Origin: Beroe forskalii
Lineage: Eukaryota > Ctenophora > Nuda > Beroida > Beroidae
DNA length: 64,000 nucleotides
Reading direction: 5' to 3'
Assembly: GCA_011033025.1 (NCBI GenBank)
Contig: WFMF01000024.1
Location: 186,001-250,000, forward strand
Translations under genes and position numbers: made by a program
Notes under the pieces: generated by a model
Told to the model about the DNA's origin: nothing
Databases searched by the model: none
The model's input: the letters and a program-made list of their open reading frames with translations, nothing else
In this document: piece after piece, positions 35,401-44,919 of the stretch
How the letters are laid out: every line of letters begins with the position of its first letter
Position numbering within the stretch: the stretch's first letter is position 1

Positions 35401-36562
35401 CTTTACTGAAATGCTCTTCAAAAATTCCGTCTACCTTGCTCCATGCCTCTTTGTCCCTGATGCTTTTAGCCCGGACCTTGATATCGAAATCCAATGGGGT
35501 AGAGTCTTTCAGGTCATCGTAATTTTCCTGTGCTGATTCCCATTGGAGAATTCTCTCGACCTTGGTCTCTGAAGTACCAATGTTCAGTTTATCAGTTATG
35601 TTAGGGACCTTCAAATCATTAATCTCCCTTCCGGCTGCCTGCTCGACAGTCCGTCGTGCACCACTGATCGCCTCGTCAAGAGCTGTCTCGTGCAAAGGTG
35701 GTGGCATTAGACTAATATCATCCTGTCCAGCTCCTGTTGGCAGCTGGGTTTCACTTTTCCTCCTCCCATACATCACAGCAGAGTCATTGGTTTGATGTAC
35801 AGAGTTCCTCAGCTTGATGATAGGGTGCTGTGTTCCCTCAGGTCCATATGAGTCGCCAGGAGGGATGAATGGTGGGCTCCTCGCAGCTGTACCTGAAAAA
35901 TGACTCAGTGGTGGTTTTGAAATGAATGGGCAGGGAGATTGAATGGAATGATTGTCACTACGGGGAATGTTCTTGTACATAACTGATGTGGAACTCGGTC
36001 CAAGCTCATATGAAGAATCAAGGACATCATGGCTGATGTTAGAAGGAGCAGTCCTAGAAAATTTCCGAAAGGTAGGTGGAGTGAAACTGACCTCTGAATC
36101 GAATGTGAAATCAGGGATCCCCTTAGTGAGTGGTGTAGATGACTTTTGGGATGTTGAAGGTTCTGGTGGGAGTGAACCAGTGTCTCGTGTCTCTGTGTAG
36201 GTGGGTACTTGAATCTCTCTCTGAAGATGAGCGGAGGTTAGGAGTTTAGTGGGTGAGTCCGCCCCTGAATCACCTCCCATGGACTGATAATCAGAGTTGT
36301 TCGATTTGCCATGACTGCACTTCTTCATGTGATTCTTCTTTCCCCCTGGTGACTTTGCCTTGAAGGGACATGTGGGGAAGTCGCACGGGTGCCACTTCTC
36401 CACTTTACCGCATTTCTTCAGGTGTTGAGACAGTCCTCCTTTTGTCTCAAAGCCCCTTCTGCAATTGCCACACTTGTGAAGCCGCTTTGGGGTTAGCAGC
36501 AGTTGTTGGGCTGGGCTACAAACAAGTAGGTTGTGTGGGTCATACGTTTGTTTGCCTGCCAT
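32432..36562 (-). CDS. Retrotransposon polyprotein: zinc fingers, reverse transcriptase, restriction-like endonuclease
   Basis: 1376 residues without interruption. C2H2-like fingers lie at about 33-88 (CGNCRRGFETKGGLSQHLKKC, then CDFPTCPFKAK...KKNHMKKCSHG) and would bind DNA at the target. A Ser/Pro-rich linker and a Lys-rich region follow. The reverse transcriptase spans about 600-900: AFIVWMDLENAFGSVKH (first catalytic Asp), GSLQGGPEAGLLF, and the active site GFADDVTLTAE near 815. Near 1145 is a CCHC knuckle (CSLCG...HILCGC), and near 1257 the restriction-like endonuclease motif RPDLVL...VVMIELTSP with downstream KYEKL. Such proteins nick the target and prime reverse transcription there. 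All catalytic residues that I can judge are present, so copy 1 may be recent or active. Confidence 0.92.
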   Translation of the reverse strand: MAGKQTYDPHNLLVCSPAQQLLLTPKRLHKCGNCRRGFETKGGLSQHLKKCGKVEKWHPCDFPTCPFKAKSPGGKKNHMKKCSHGKSNNSDYQSMGGDSGADSPTKLLTSAHLQREIQVPTYTETRDTGSLPPEPSTSQKSSTPLTKGIPDFTFDSEVSFTPPTFRKFSRTAPSNISHDVLDSSYELGPSSTSVMYKNIPRSDNHSIQSPCPFISKPPLSHFSGTAARSPPFIPPGDSYGPEGTQHPIIKLRNSVHQTNDSAVMYGRRKSETQLPTGAGQDDISLMPPPLHETALDEAISGARRTVEQAAGREINDLKVPNITDKLNIGTSETKVERILQWESAQENYDDLKDSTPLDFDIKVRAKSIRDKEAWSKVDGIFEEHFSKEIQQVDIDDVDAYLDTFKECTYKALIDVAGTVKNTVHKHIDKRYVDQQKKKVRKEKNVAKKKFKALMRDDQTSDEMLRDHNIHWKRLIRLHSKLKKQELAVNERMERESNTKAFCRNPYEFVKDNVTCKNINGWKTPDCTKEEANLFFKQRYQDINRSQRIPFPHFLPEPGTPRTECYTEPPSDDEIWEYVKSRRNKSAPGPDGIPFKVYKSCPKIRGVLCRIVRLSFSKQIICAADRIAVKTLIPKGNSMELKNFRDLTLFNTSLKTIMGVWARRVRNFMLKNKFFNTDVQKGFLPKISGCLEHNQTVIDIMKNRIDSGKDAFIVWMDLENAFGSVKHNLMSAALRFYGVPEKMSTMLMSLYRDCAVKVVTPQWTTAPFRVEEGSLQGGPEAGLLFNIAWNLGLVFIMLVAESIGCKQEEKPVAGFADDVTLTAESRTQVRGLVSAAESYCSWAGLRFKDSKCKAMGIVDGSLVNPLIAVNGKVIPAMHKTPFKFLGRLVYPKFNHKDDAQVVDKFVNLMNKTDNIKVDDRKKAWIYENGVLPAMTWDFMVYHCTDQGVSTMEACATRLLKKWLRLAKCADPSVLYRREKGLGIKNVRTICMKTQVNREVLLSCSKDSTVRATSSARREEEGRKNRKWKPGEVLDEAVQRVTYKHAFKGQSDRRGLGHGVYCKKSPGRKEISQEVCNITEEEKIPHILSLAQQSKWLEWDNLINLDMKWQEMMYALSPSMLSFVLNSVQDTLPHPRNLRRWKLDVEAACSLCGWKNVGLVHILCGCKVALEQGRISYRHDSILKEIAEALTKKIQAIEEVVPLPSGVQKVDFVESGQRTKKKKKKKLATGLLDVAKDWVTVMDTRRNQAHFPPHIMTTSDRPDLVLYSNNTRNVVMIELTSPAEENIEKWRSIKQSKYEKLAENIREAGTWKPTVLTVEVGARGYVAKRTNYVWRKLGLSYQDGNKLSERLSRVALRCSHFIWICRNTKIWTSPTESK

Positions 36563-37534
36563 AATCGGTTGTGGGGTTTTTGCCCCCTTCTAGGGTCCAA
36601 GTCGAGTTCTCGGCACGGCCGAGGCAATCCAAGCCAGGCTATACAGCCCTCCCTCTCATTAGCACTCCATAGACTCCCTCCGGGTTTCGGAGAGCAAGCT
36701 AACACGGTCAGCTAACACTGCGGCCGACCCGGCCTGCCAATGCAGATTCCATGCGCTGACAATCCTTATCCTAGAGCAAGTCTCAACTCATAGCTAAGAA
36801 TTCAAATCCATAGTCCAAAATCATAGTCCATCTCCGTGTCGGTTCCAAACCAAGAGTCCAGTCCAGCTCTGGTACTATCCCAGATGTCAAAAATAACGGC
36901 TTCACTTAAGTTAATAGAATTAACCCTGGCCCTAGTCCACTGCTTCTACAGCTTCCGGCTGGCGCATGTTTATGACTAAAGTTAGCCAGACTAGGGCCAT
37001 GACTAGGTCAGTAGGGTGAGACACTGTACCAACTACTGACCTGTTTGCAGAGCAACTTCATCCATCACCATCTGCCATCCAACACCACTTTGCCAGGGGG
37101 CACCATCTTTCATCTAACACATCTTTGCCAGGGGGCAGGAAAAGGGGAGAGGTGCTCGTTGCCCATAACGTCCACATCCCCACACCGATTCACTCAAGCG
37201 CTTGAGTTATGGGAACGGTGTTATTCCTGCATACATCTTTGGATCCAAATAATAATACATCCATCATCAAAACTATGTACACTTTACATCTTTGAGTTGT
37301 CCCCATGCCAGGTGTCACGATATCTCAATGGAGCTATGTAAAATAAGAAGCACCGATGGGTGTGTCCCGGCCAAAGCATAAGATCACACCCGGCGCTTGT
37401 GCACGTATGCACAAGCGCCCATAGACTCCAGAGATATGGACGGTAGGTTATGAGGAGCAACCTAAGAGTGGGAATAATCACACACTCTCCATAGGTGAAT
37501 TCCAGGTCTTTGATTTCCAGGATTCCATAAGTGA

Positions 37535-37790
37535 ATAAGGGTACTCTCCATGAGTACTCTCCATGTGGTACTCTCCATGGGTAATCTCCATGTACACCCT
37601 CAATGGGTACTCTCCATTGGCACCTTTCGTGGGTACTTGCAATGGGCACCTTCCCGGGGTGATCTTCATGGGCACCCTCCGTGGGTAGTCTCCATGGGCA
37701 CCTTTCGTGGGTACTCTCCATGGGCACCCTCCGTGGGTACTCCCCATGGGCACTCTTCATGGACATACATCATGGGACATCTCCATTCAA
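37535..37790. repeat. 18-bp tandem repeat in the retrotransposon 3'UTR (copy 2)
   Basis: Same array as at 32175-32430 with a handful of changes, including loss of about 9 bases next to it. It confirms that the repeat moves with the element. Confidence 0.88.
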
Positions 37791-38140
37791 TCACTTACTC
37801 TCCGTGGGTGATGTCCAGATCTTTGTGTTGCGGCATATCCAGATGAAATGGGAACACCGCAATGCTTCCCTTGAGAGCTTGTTTCTGGTATGACCCCAAG
37901 CTTCCTCCAGACATAATTTGTCCGTTTGGCAACATATCCTCTGGCCCCGACTTCTACAGTAAGTACCGTAGGCTTCCATGTACCAGCCTCTCGGATATTT
38001 TCGGCTAGCTTTTCATACTTCGATTGCTTTGATGCTCCGCCATTTCTCGATGTTTTCTTCTGCTGGCGAAGTTAGTTCTATCATGACGACATTCCTGGTG
38101 TTGTTGGAGTAAAGGACCAGATCTGGTCTGTCTGACGTTG

Positions 38141-39742
38141 TCATGATGTGGGGTGGAAATGGGCTTGATTCCGACGTGTGTCCATGACCGTCACCCAGTC
38201 CTTGGCGACATCTAATAGACCTGTCGCAAGTTTCTTTTTCTTCTTCTTCTTTGTTCTTTGGCCAGATTCAACGAAGTCAACCTTTTGCACTCCGCTTGGT
38301 AGTGGGACGACTTCTTCAATAGCCTGGATCTTCTTAGTCAGGGCCTCAGCTATCTCCTTCAGGATGCTGTCATGTCGGTAAGAAATTCGACCCTGCTCCA
38401 GGGCGACTTTGCACCCACAAAGAATGTGGACAAGGCCGACGTTTTTCCATCCACACAAATTGATGAGGTTATCCCATTCCAGCCATTTGCTTTGCTGTGC
38501 AAGGCTCAGAATATGAGGGATCTTCTCCTCTTCAGTGATGTTGCATACTTCTTGGGATATCTCTTTTCTACCAGGCGATTTTCTGCAGTATACACCATGC
38601 CCAAGGCCTCTCCTGTCCGACTGTCCTTTGAAGGCGTGTTTATAGGTAACCCGCTGGACAGCCTCGTCCAAAACCTCACCAGGTTTCCACTTCCTGTTCT
38701 TCCTTCCTTCTTCCTCGCGTCTTGCAGATGAAGTTGCTCGGACTGTAGAGTCCTTACTGCAGCTCAACAGTACTTCTCTGTTCACTTGTGTCTTCATGCA
38801 TATGGTCCTTACATTCTTGATTCCCAAACCTTTCTCTCTCCTATACAGCACTGACGGATCGGCGCATTTGGCCAGGCGCAACCATTTTTTGAGGAGACGG
38901 GTTGCACAAGCTTCCATTGTTGACACACCTTGATCTGTGCAATGGTAGACCATGAAGTCCCATGTCATGGCGGGCAGCACACCATTTTCGTAAATCCATG
39001 CCTTTTTCCGGTCGTCAACCTTGATGTTATCGGTTTTATTCATCAGATTCACGAATTTGTCAACAACTTGTGCCTCATCTTTGTGATTGAACTTAGGGTA
39101 GACCAATCTCCCCAGGAATTTGAATGGTGTCTTGTGCATAGCTGGTATGACTTTGCCATTAACGGCAATGAGGGGGTTCACCAAGCTGCCATCAACTATC
39201 CCCATTGCCTTGCACTTTGAGTCTTTGAACCTGAGTCCTGCCCAGGAACAATAGGATTCAGCAGCCGAGACGAGCCCTCGTACCTGTGTCCTAGATTCTG
39301 CTGTGAGGGTGACGTCATCGGCAAACCCTGCCACTGGTTTTTCCTCCTGCTTGCATCCAATAGACTCCGCAACCAGCATTATAAACACTAGCCCCAAATT
39401 CCATGCTATATTGAATAGGAGCCCAGCCTCTGGACCACCCTGAAGTGAGCCTTCCTCACTCTGAATGGCGCTGTTGTCCATTGTGGAGTAATTCACTTTC
39501 ACTGCACAATCCCGATAGAGGCTCATCAACATTGTGCTCATCTTTTCTGGTACACCATAAAATCTAAGTGCTGCACTCATCAGATTATGTTTCACACTAC
39601 CAAAAGCGTTTTCCAGATCCATCCATACAATAAAGGCGTCTTTACCACCGCTTTCCCGTTTTTTCAGATTTAAGGTCTGGTTGCCTAACATCCTTCTTTT
39701 GGGAAACCCTTCGACATCAGTTTTAAAAAATTTTTTCTTCAT
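38141..39742 (-). pseudogene. Retrotransposon polyprotein, broken copy 2
   Basis: A 533-codon remnant covering the reverse transcriptase catalytic region through part of the C-terminus. It matches copy 1 closely but lacks about 50 codons just before the CCHC knuckle (LINL joins CGWKNVG), removing its first cysteine. It also has small in-frame differences in the reverse transcriptase and a frameshift before the endonuclease motif at about 38150. The finger and linker part lies in the corrupted stretch upstream. Confidence 0.85.
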
Positions 39743-41647
39743 AAAATTCCCCCTTCTTTTTTCCCAGATGGCTTTAATGAGGGTTTTAAGATTTTTAAAA
39801 TCAGGGGAAGTTTTTTAGTTCCATAAATTTCCCCCCTTTGGGGTAATGGTTTTTTTATTTTTCCCCAACACAGATGTCTCTTTTTGAAAAATTTACATTC
39901 TACCCTACCCCTTTTTTGGGCCTCTTTTTAAAATTTGGGTATCCCCCTGGCCCAAATAAGTTTGTTCCTTTTTGGTTAAATTTTCCTTCTATCCTTTTAC
40001 CATGTCTTTTTTTTTTTCCCCCTTAAAATTTAAAAGGGTTTCTTTTTTACTTTTATTCTTGATACCTTTTTGAAAAAAAATTTGCTTCTTTTTGTCAATC
40101 TGTTGTTTTCAAGATGTTTTTTAAAATTTTTCTTTTACCTATAATTTCTGCAATGCCGTATTGGTTCCCCCCCCCACCAATAAAAATTTGCTTCTTTACC
40201 TTGAAATCAAATCCTTCCATGGATTTATGGGCCTAAAATCTTCATTTTATCCCCTTGAGCTTTAACTTTTCTTTGGCAAGCTTTTTTTCCTCACTTTTTT
40301 CCGTGATCCCCAAATTCTCTCAATGGTTTTAAAGTATTTTTCACTTATTTTAAATCAATTTAAGGCTTTGTTTTTGCACTCTTTAAAGTTCAAAGGGGGC
40401 AATAATATCGTCAATGTTCCGGTTTCTTCCCCCAAACCTCTTAAAAAATTTTTCACCTTGTCCCGCCTCTTTGTCCTAAAAGCACCCCCGGACCTTTAAA
40501 ATGAAAAAAATGGGGTAAATTTGGTTAAAAAAATTTTGCTACCCATTGGGGAATTTCTGATTTTTTGAAGTACCAAGTTTTTATAAATTATTTTAAAAGG
40601 GATAAATATAACCCTTTTCTGAAAGGTGTGTGACCAACCCTGTAAAATGTTTAAAAAGGTGGGGATTGACTTTATGAGTCTGTTTGGAGCCGGTTTCCTT
40701 TCCTTCCTTACCCAAAAATTGGTTTGTTGGGGTTCCCCCTCAGTTAGGGTGCGGTTCCCCCTAAAAATTTCAAGGAGGGATAATTGGGGTCTCATTTTTT
40801 CCCCAAAAAAACTCAGTGGTGGGTTTTTTAAAAATGAATGGGCAAGATTAATGGGTGATTGTCCTTAAAGTTTCTTTTACCAAAATGATGTGGGAATCCG
40901 CCCAAAATATATAAAAAATGGCATCAATTTAAAAAGGGGCACGAAAATTTCCTTTAAATCCTCAATCGAAAGTTAAGGGGCCCTTTTGAGTGGGGTAGAT
41001 GATTTTGGATGTTGAATTTTGGGGTGAAAGGTCTTTTCTCTTGATTCTTAATTTTTTCCCCCAAAATAGGGGGGGTAATTTAGTGGGTAGTCCCCCCGAA
41101 AACCTTGTGTCCATTGGTTTTTGCGCAAAGAAAAAATGTTTCCAAAAAGTGGGGTTTTCAAAAATTCCAATGGGCCCCAATTTGTATCTTTAAAAACTTT
41201 TAAAATTTTGTTGGGGTTTTTTTGAATTTTGGGGTGAAATCGGGGAAAATTAAAAAGGTTTTTGAGGCCAAATTTGGAACCCATTAAACTTTGGGTACAA
41301 CTCGGAAATTCCTTGGGCCCAAAAAATATTTGAATGTACAAATTTCAAAATCGTTCCCCCTGAAAATTTCTTCCAACAAAATTTAAAATGTTAAAAAATT
41401 TTAAAATTTTTTAATTTCAAAATTTTTTCCCGGGGTTTTAAAGCCAAATTTTTTCCCAAAAGAAAAAAAAATCCCTTTTTAAAAAAAGGAAAAAAAAAAT
41501 TTGAAAAATTTTTAACTTTTTTAAAAGTTTTCAAAAAAAAGGGAAAAATTTCTTTTAAATTTTTTTTTTTTGGCCAAAAACTTTTTGGAAAGAAACAGAA
41601 TTTGGGGAAAAACGCCCAAAAAGGGATTTAAATTTAAAATTTTGGGG
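39650..41647. other. Low-quality sequence leading into an assembly gap
   Basis: Long runs of identical bases (AAAA, TTTT, CCCC, GGGG) replace the mixed sequence of the related copy 1, getting worse toward the gap. This is the look of poor base calls at read ends rather than biological decay. Open frames here should not be trusted. Confidence 0.75.
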
Positions 41648-41747
41648 NNNNNNNNNNNNNNNNNNNNNNNNNNNNNNNNNNNNNNNNNNNNNNNNNNNNN
41701 NNNNNNNNNNNNNNNNNNNNNNNNNNNNNNNNNNNNNNNNNNNNNNN
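41648..41747. other. Assembly gap of exactly 100 N
   Basis: A placeholder of 100 N, the usual size for gaps of unknown length. Arm B of the inverted duplication starts directly after it. Confidence 0.98.
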
Positions 41748-41933
41748 TACTCCTGTAACTACAAACACGTGACTTTTGCTACGGCGCTGAAGTTTACAAG
41801 TCTTGTTCCATTTGTATTTCTCATTTTAGAAAACTGTGGAGTAATGATATCAACTGAACGCAGGACTAAATAAGATGTGTGGCATCATGGAAATATGGTT
41901 CTTGTGTGTTTGACATGTCAAACTGATTACGTG

Positions 41934-42047
41934 CGGTTTCCTTGTCAGACGTTGTCTGACCCCTACGCCTTCGGCGGGCGCGCGCGCGAAGCGCGCGCGT
42001 CCGCCGAAATAATGGTCAGACACTGACAACGTCTGACAACGGTTTCC
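41934..42047. mobile_element. 98-bp MITE with 8-bp target duplication (hAT-like)
   Basis: The element at 41942-42039 has perfect 15-bp ends TTGTCAGACGTTGTC and a GC-rich hairpin core (GCGCGCGCGAAGCGCGCGCG). It is flanked by CGGTTTCC at 41934-41941 and 42040-42047. Arm A has the empty site with a single copy (GGAAACCG, 25693-25700). An 8-bp duplication suits hAT transposons; no transposase is present. Confidence 0.9.
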
Positions 42048-42392
42048 TTCTGTTCTTAAACTTCTAACAACCTCCCAAAGATGTTAATTTTAGCGTCGAA
42101 AATGAAATTTTGAAAACAACACTGCCTCATATTGCGCCTTGTTGATATTTTTCGGAGTTCTTAATTTCCTGTAATAAGGTAATAGGTATAACTATATAGT
42201 ATGCGTATCTTGATTTCATGCGATATCTCCAAGCTTTTTATAAGCAAATTTCATGATACTTTCAGGATATCTAAAGGATATGATACTGTAAGAGCAACTC
42301 AGTGAAGTTTAGTTTCATTTTTGAGTCCCAGATGTGGAGTTATCAATATAAAAAATGAAAATTTCAAAACTTCAAAATTTTTTGATTTCAGT

Positions 42393-44255
42393 AGTTTCTT
42401 GTTACGACTACCATAGACGGGCTCTGATTCACACACTAAGAGGATCAAACTCACACAGAAATGATTGAGAGCGCTCGGCTCATCCTCGCTTCGCCCCTCG
42501 CACTCATTGAGATGTCTCTAGCTGCGCTGTCGACATTTAATTGTTACAATTACATACCTATTATATAGAGCCTCACCCTCACAGGGATCTTTATTATATT
42601 GTCTGCGTGTTCATCTTACTTCCCTAAAGTACATATTTAAAGTTTTCAACGGCTTCCCGGCTCAGCAGTATTCTCTCGGCTAGTTACCGTGGTGTTTCCA
42701 CATGATAAAAACGGCGCGCACTGAGTGCGCCATTTATTAAGGGGGGTTCAACCCAAATTTTTGGAAAACACGTTTCTGAGATAATGGTTGACCCAAAAGG
42801 TACCACGTGGGCCAACTTTTTTGGCCGGGTTTGGTACCCCCAGACCCACTGGCGCCGCCGTGGTGCCATGCCCAAATATGGGCCTAAAATGGGCATATTT
42901 TTTTCAAAAGCGACTTGGACGAGATCTGAGGGTGTGCAATGGATAGATAATGGTCCCTGAGTTACCATAAAAAATTTGAAGTCGATATCTCAAAAAATGG
43001 CGAGTTATGGCCGAAAAACGTATATATATGGGTATACGCGTCATATAAACTTATTTTGGCCCATAACTTGGCCAAATATCAATATTTTTGAATGAAACCA
43101 ACTTTATTCGATAGATAGCATTGGTTTATTATTCTCTGCAAGTATGGGGTTGATTGCTACTAAAATGGCCATTTCAGGTCAAAAACCTCTAAAAAACCAC
43201 AAAATCGCCATTTTTCTTTTTTGCGGTTTTGCGAAAATCGACTTTACATTTTCGCTTCTCCTCCGCCATTTTTAATATTTTTGCACGAAATTTTCCAGAA
43301 TCCTTTGTCCCAATTTCGCACTTATGTTATTGATCAAATTTTAGTTAGGCCCCAAAAATTTTTTTTGGGCCGGGGCCAAAAATCCCCGGGGGTTTTTTGG
43401 GCAGGGGAAAAACACAAACTAAAAGTTTTAAATGCAAATAAATTTCAAAACGACCCAAAATTTTTTCTAAAATAAACGGAGGCCGGAAAAAAAAAGTCAT
43501 TTCCCGCCCAAAAAAAGGCAAATTTTTTAGGTTTTTGGGCCTCATTTTGGTCAACCGCCTGAAAAAAAATAAACCCAAAGCTTTATCGAACAAAAATTTT
43601 ATTAAAAAAAATTTTATATTTAAATTTATAAAAATTTAACGACCTACCCCTTGGGGCCTTTTTTCCCAATTTTTTGGATATCGACTTCAAAATTTTATAT
43701 TACCCTCCCCCCTTTAAACCCCCCATTAAACCATTTGGGCCCATTTTGGGTTTAAACCAGTCGGGGTCCCCAAAAACGGCCCAAAACCAACCCTCCTATT
43801 TTTCAAAAATTTGACCCCCCATAAATCTCCAAGGTGGGAATGGCGCTCAGTGGCGCACCTCAATGCGCCGTCTTTATGTGAAACACCAATGATACACACA
43901 TGAGAAAATATCTACAGGGAGTTTCTGACCAGGGCTTCTGTGGTCCCCCAATCTTTTTTATTAGTAAACTCCAGATACTATGCACACCATTCAAGTTTAG
44001 CCAACTAAGAAAATGCTGCATTCGGAATTTTGAATTGTGACCAAGGTAATGGCCTGATATAAAAACCTCAATTTTAGGCAATACAATGGTGTTTTTCTAG
44101 CATTATTGGTCATTAAGACCCGAATTATGGCTGAAAACTGCTTTTGGCTATGCGAAGGCATGTTATTAAACTGATCAGAGAAATGCGATGAGCTAGGAGA
44201 ATAAGAGTTTCTACTGCTTCATCCAAGAAGTCATTAATTTATATCATTCGAAAAC
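42393..44255. mobile_element. 1.86-kb insertion in arm B containing a 1.2-kb TIR element
   Basis: Arm A is continuous where arm B has this block. Inside, 42691-43887 is bounded by imperfect inverted repeats of about 50 bp that start GGTGTTTC and include ACGGCGC and TGCGCCA. There is no convincing coding frame. Part of the interior (about 43330-43850) has the same homopolymer-rich poor quality as the stretch before the gap. No target duplication was fixed. Confidence 0.65.
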
Positions 44256-44919
44256 TCGAAAATAGCGGGTGATAAGTATATTTTTTACAATTTTAAGGGC
44301 TAGGGCTTGGGAAAACAGTTAGATTACATTATCAAATCTCTTATCTTACGTCTTACTCTCATCATCTCACTTAGAATCGTACTTCCAAGATGACACAAAT
44401 TTAATGAAATCCTGCGTCCGGTCGATATCATTAGCATTTTCAAAATGAGAAATAAACTGGAAACAAGACTTTGTTTCTCGAAACACACACGCAATGGCTT
44501 GAAATCTACGTGCAAGTGCAGTGGAACCACATGAGGACTGGGAGGGCATTTCAGAATTTCGTCAATACCGTTCTTCCTATTTGACTTGATTACATTAATT
44601 GTCTTTTAATCATTGTCCAGTTAAGTTACTATCAAGAAAATATCAACCTACCCTCATAACCATTTGAATTAGACCGATCAGCATGCGTGATAATGGTAAC
44701 TATTGCAGACCCACTGAACCCAAGTGTACGTCATTAAATACATCTTGATGATTATTTCGGTATCCTACCGGTAAGCTAACCACCAGCCGACATTGATTTA
44801 AGTAATCCTACTTCGGTGCATATCCTGCGTTGAACGATTTAAAAATCCATTGCTTAAATAGTTTCCCCTAATTTCTACTTTAAGTATCCTATGATTTAGC
44901 AGTTTGGGTATTTTCGATA

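Larger units (their letters stand above)
31566..36913 (-). mobile_element. RLE-type non-LTR retrotransposon, copy 1 (full-length, intact ORF)
   Basis: Minus-strand element of about 5.35 kb: a 5'UTR of about 350 bases (36563-36913), one ORF (32432-36562), and a 3'UTR holding an 18-bp tandem repeat, a strong hairpin and a 16-bp palindrome. C2H2-type fingers at the N-terminus plus a C-terminal CCHC motif and restriction-like endonuclease place it among the R2/R4/NeSL/Hero-type elements. Its 5' end abuts the 3' end of copy 2 in the same orientation. Copies 2 and 3 share about 18 more bases at the 3' end (GGGCCAGGGTTAATTCTA), so copy 1 is slightly 3'-shortened or ends differently. Confidence 0.9.
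36914..41647 (-). mobile_element. RLE-type retrotransposon, copy 2 (corrupted 5' two fifths)
   Basis: From 36914 to about 39650 it is nearly identical to copy 1 (31566-34440). From about 39650 to the N gap it still follows copy 1 base by base in order (for example ACTCAGTGGTGG near 40813 and GTGGGGTAGATGA near 40991 match copy 1 near 35905 and 36130), but with very many substitutions into homopolymers. The 5' end is lost in the gap. Head-to-tail with copy 1. Confidence 0.85.

Noticed and set aside
40496-41758. Several 60-100-codon frames, one running through the N gap
   Set aside because: They lie in homopolymer-rich low-quality sequence that corresponds to the retrotransposon ORF in another frame; the N run cannot encode anything.
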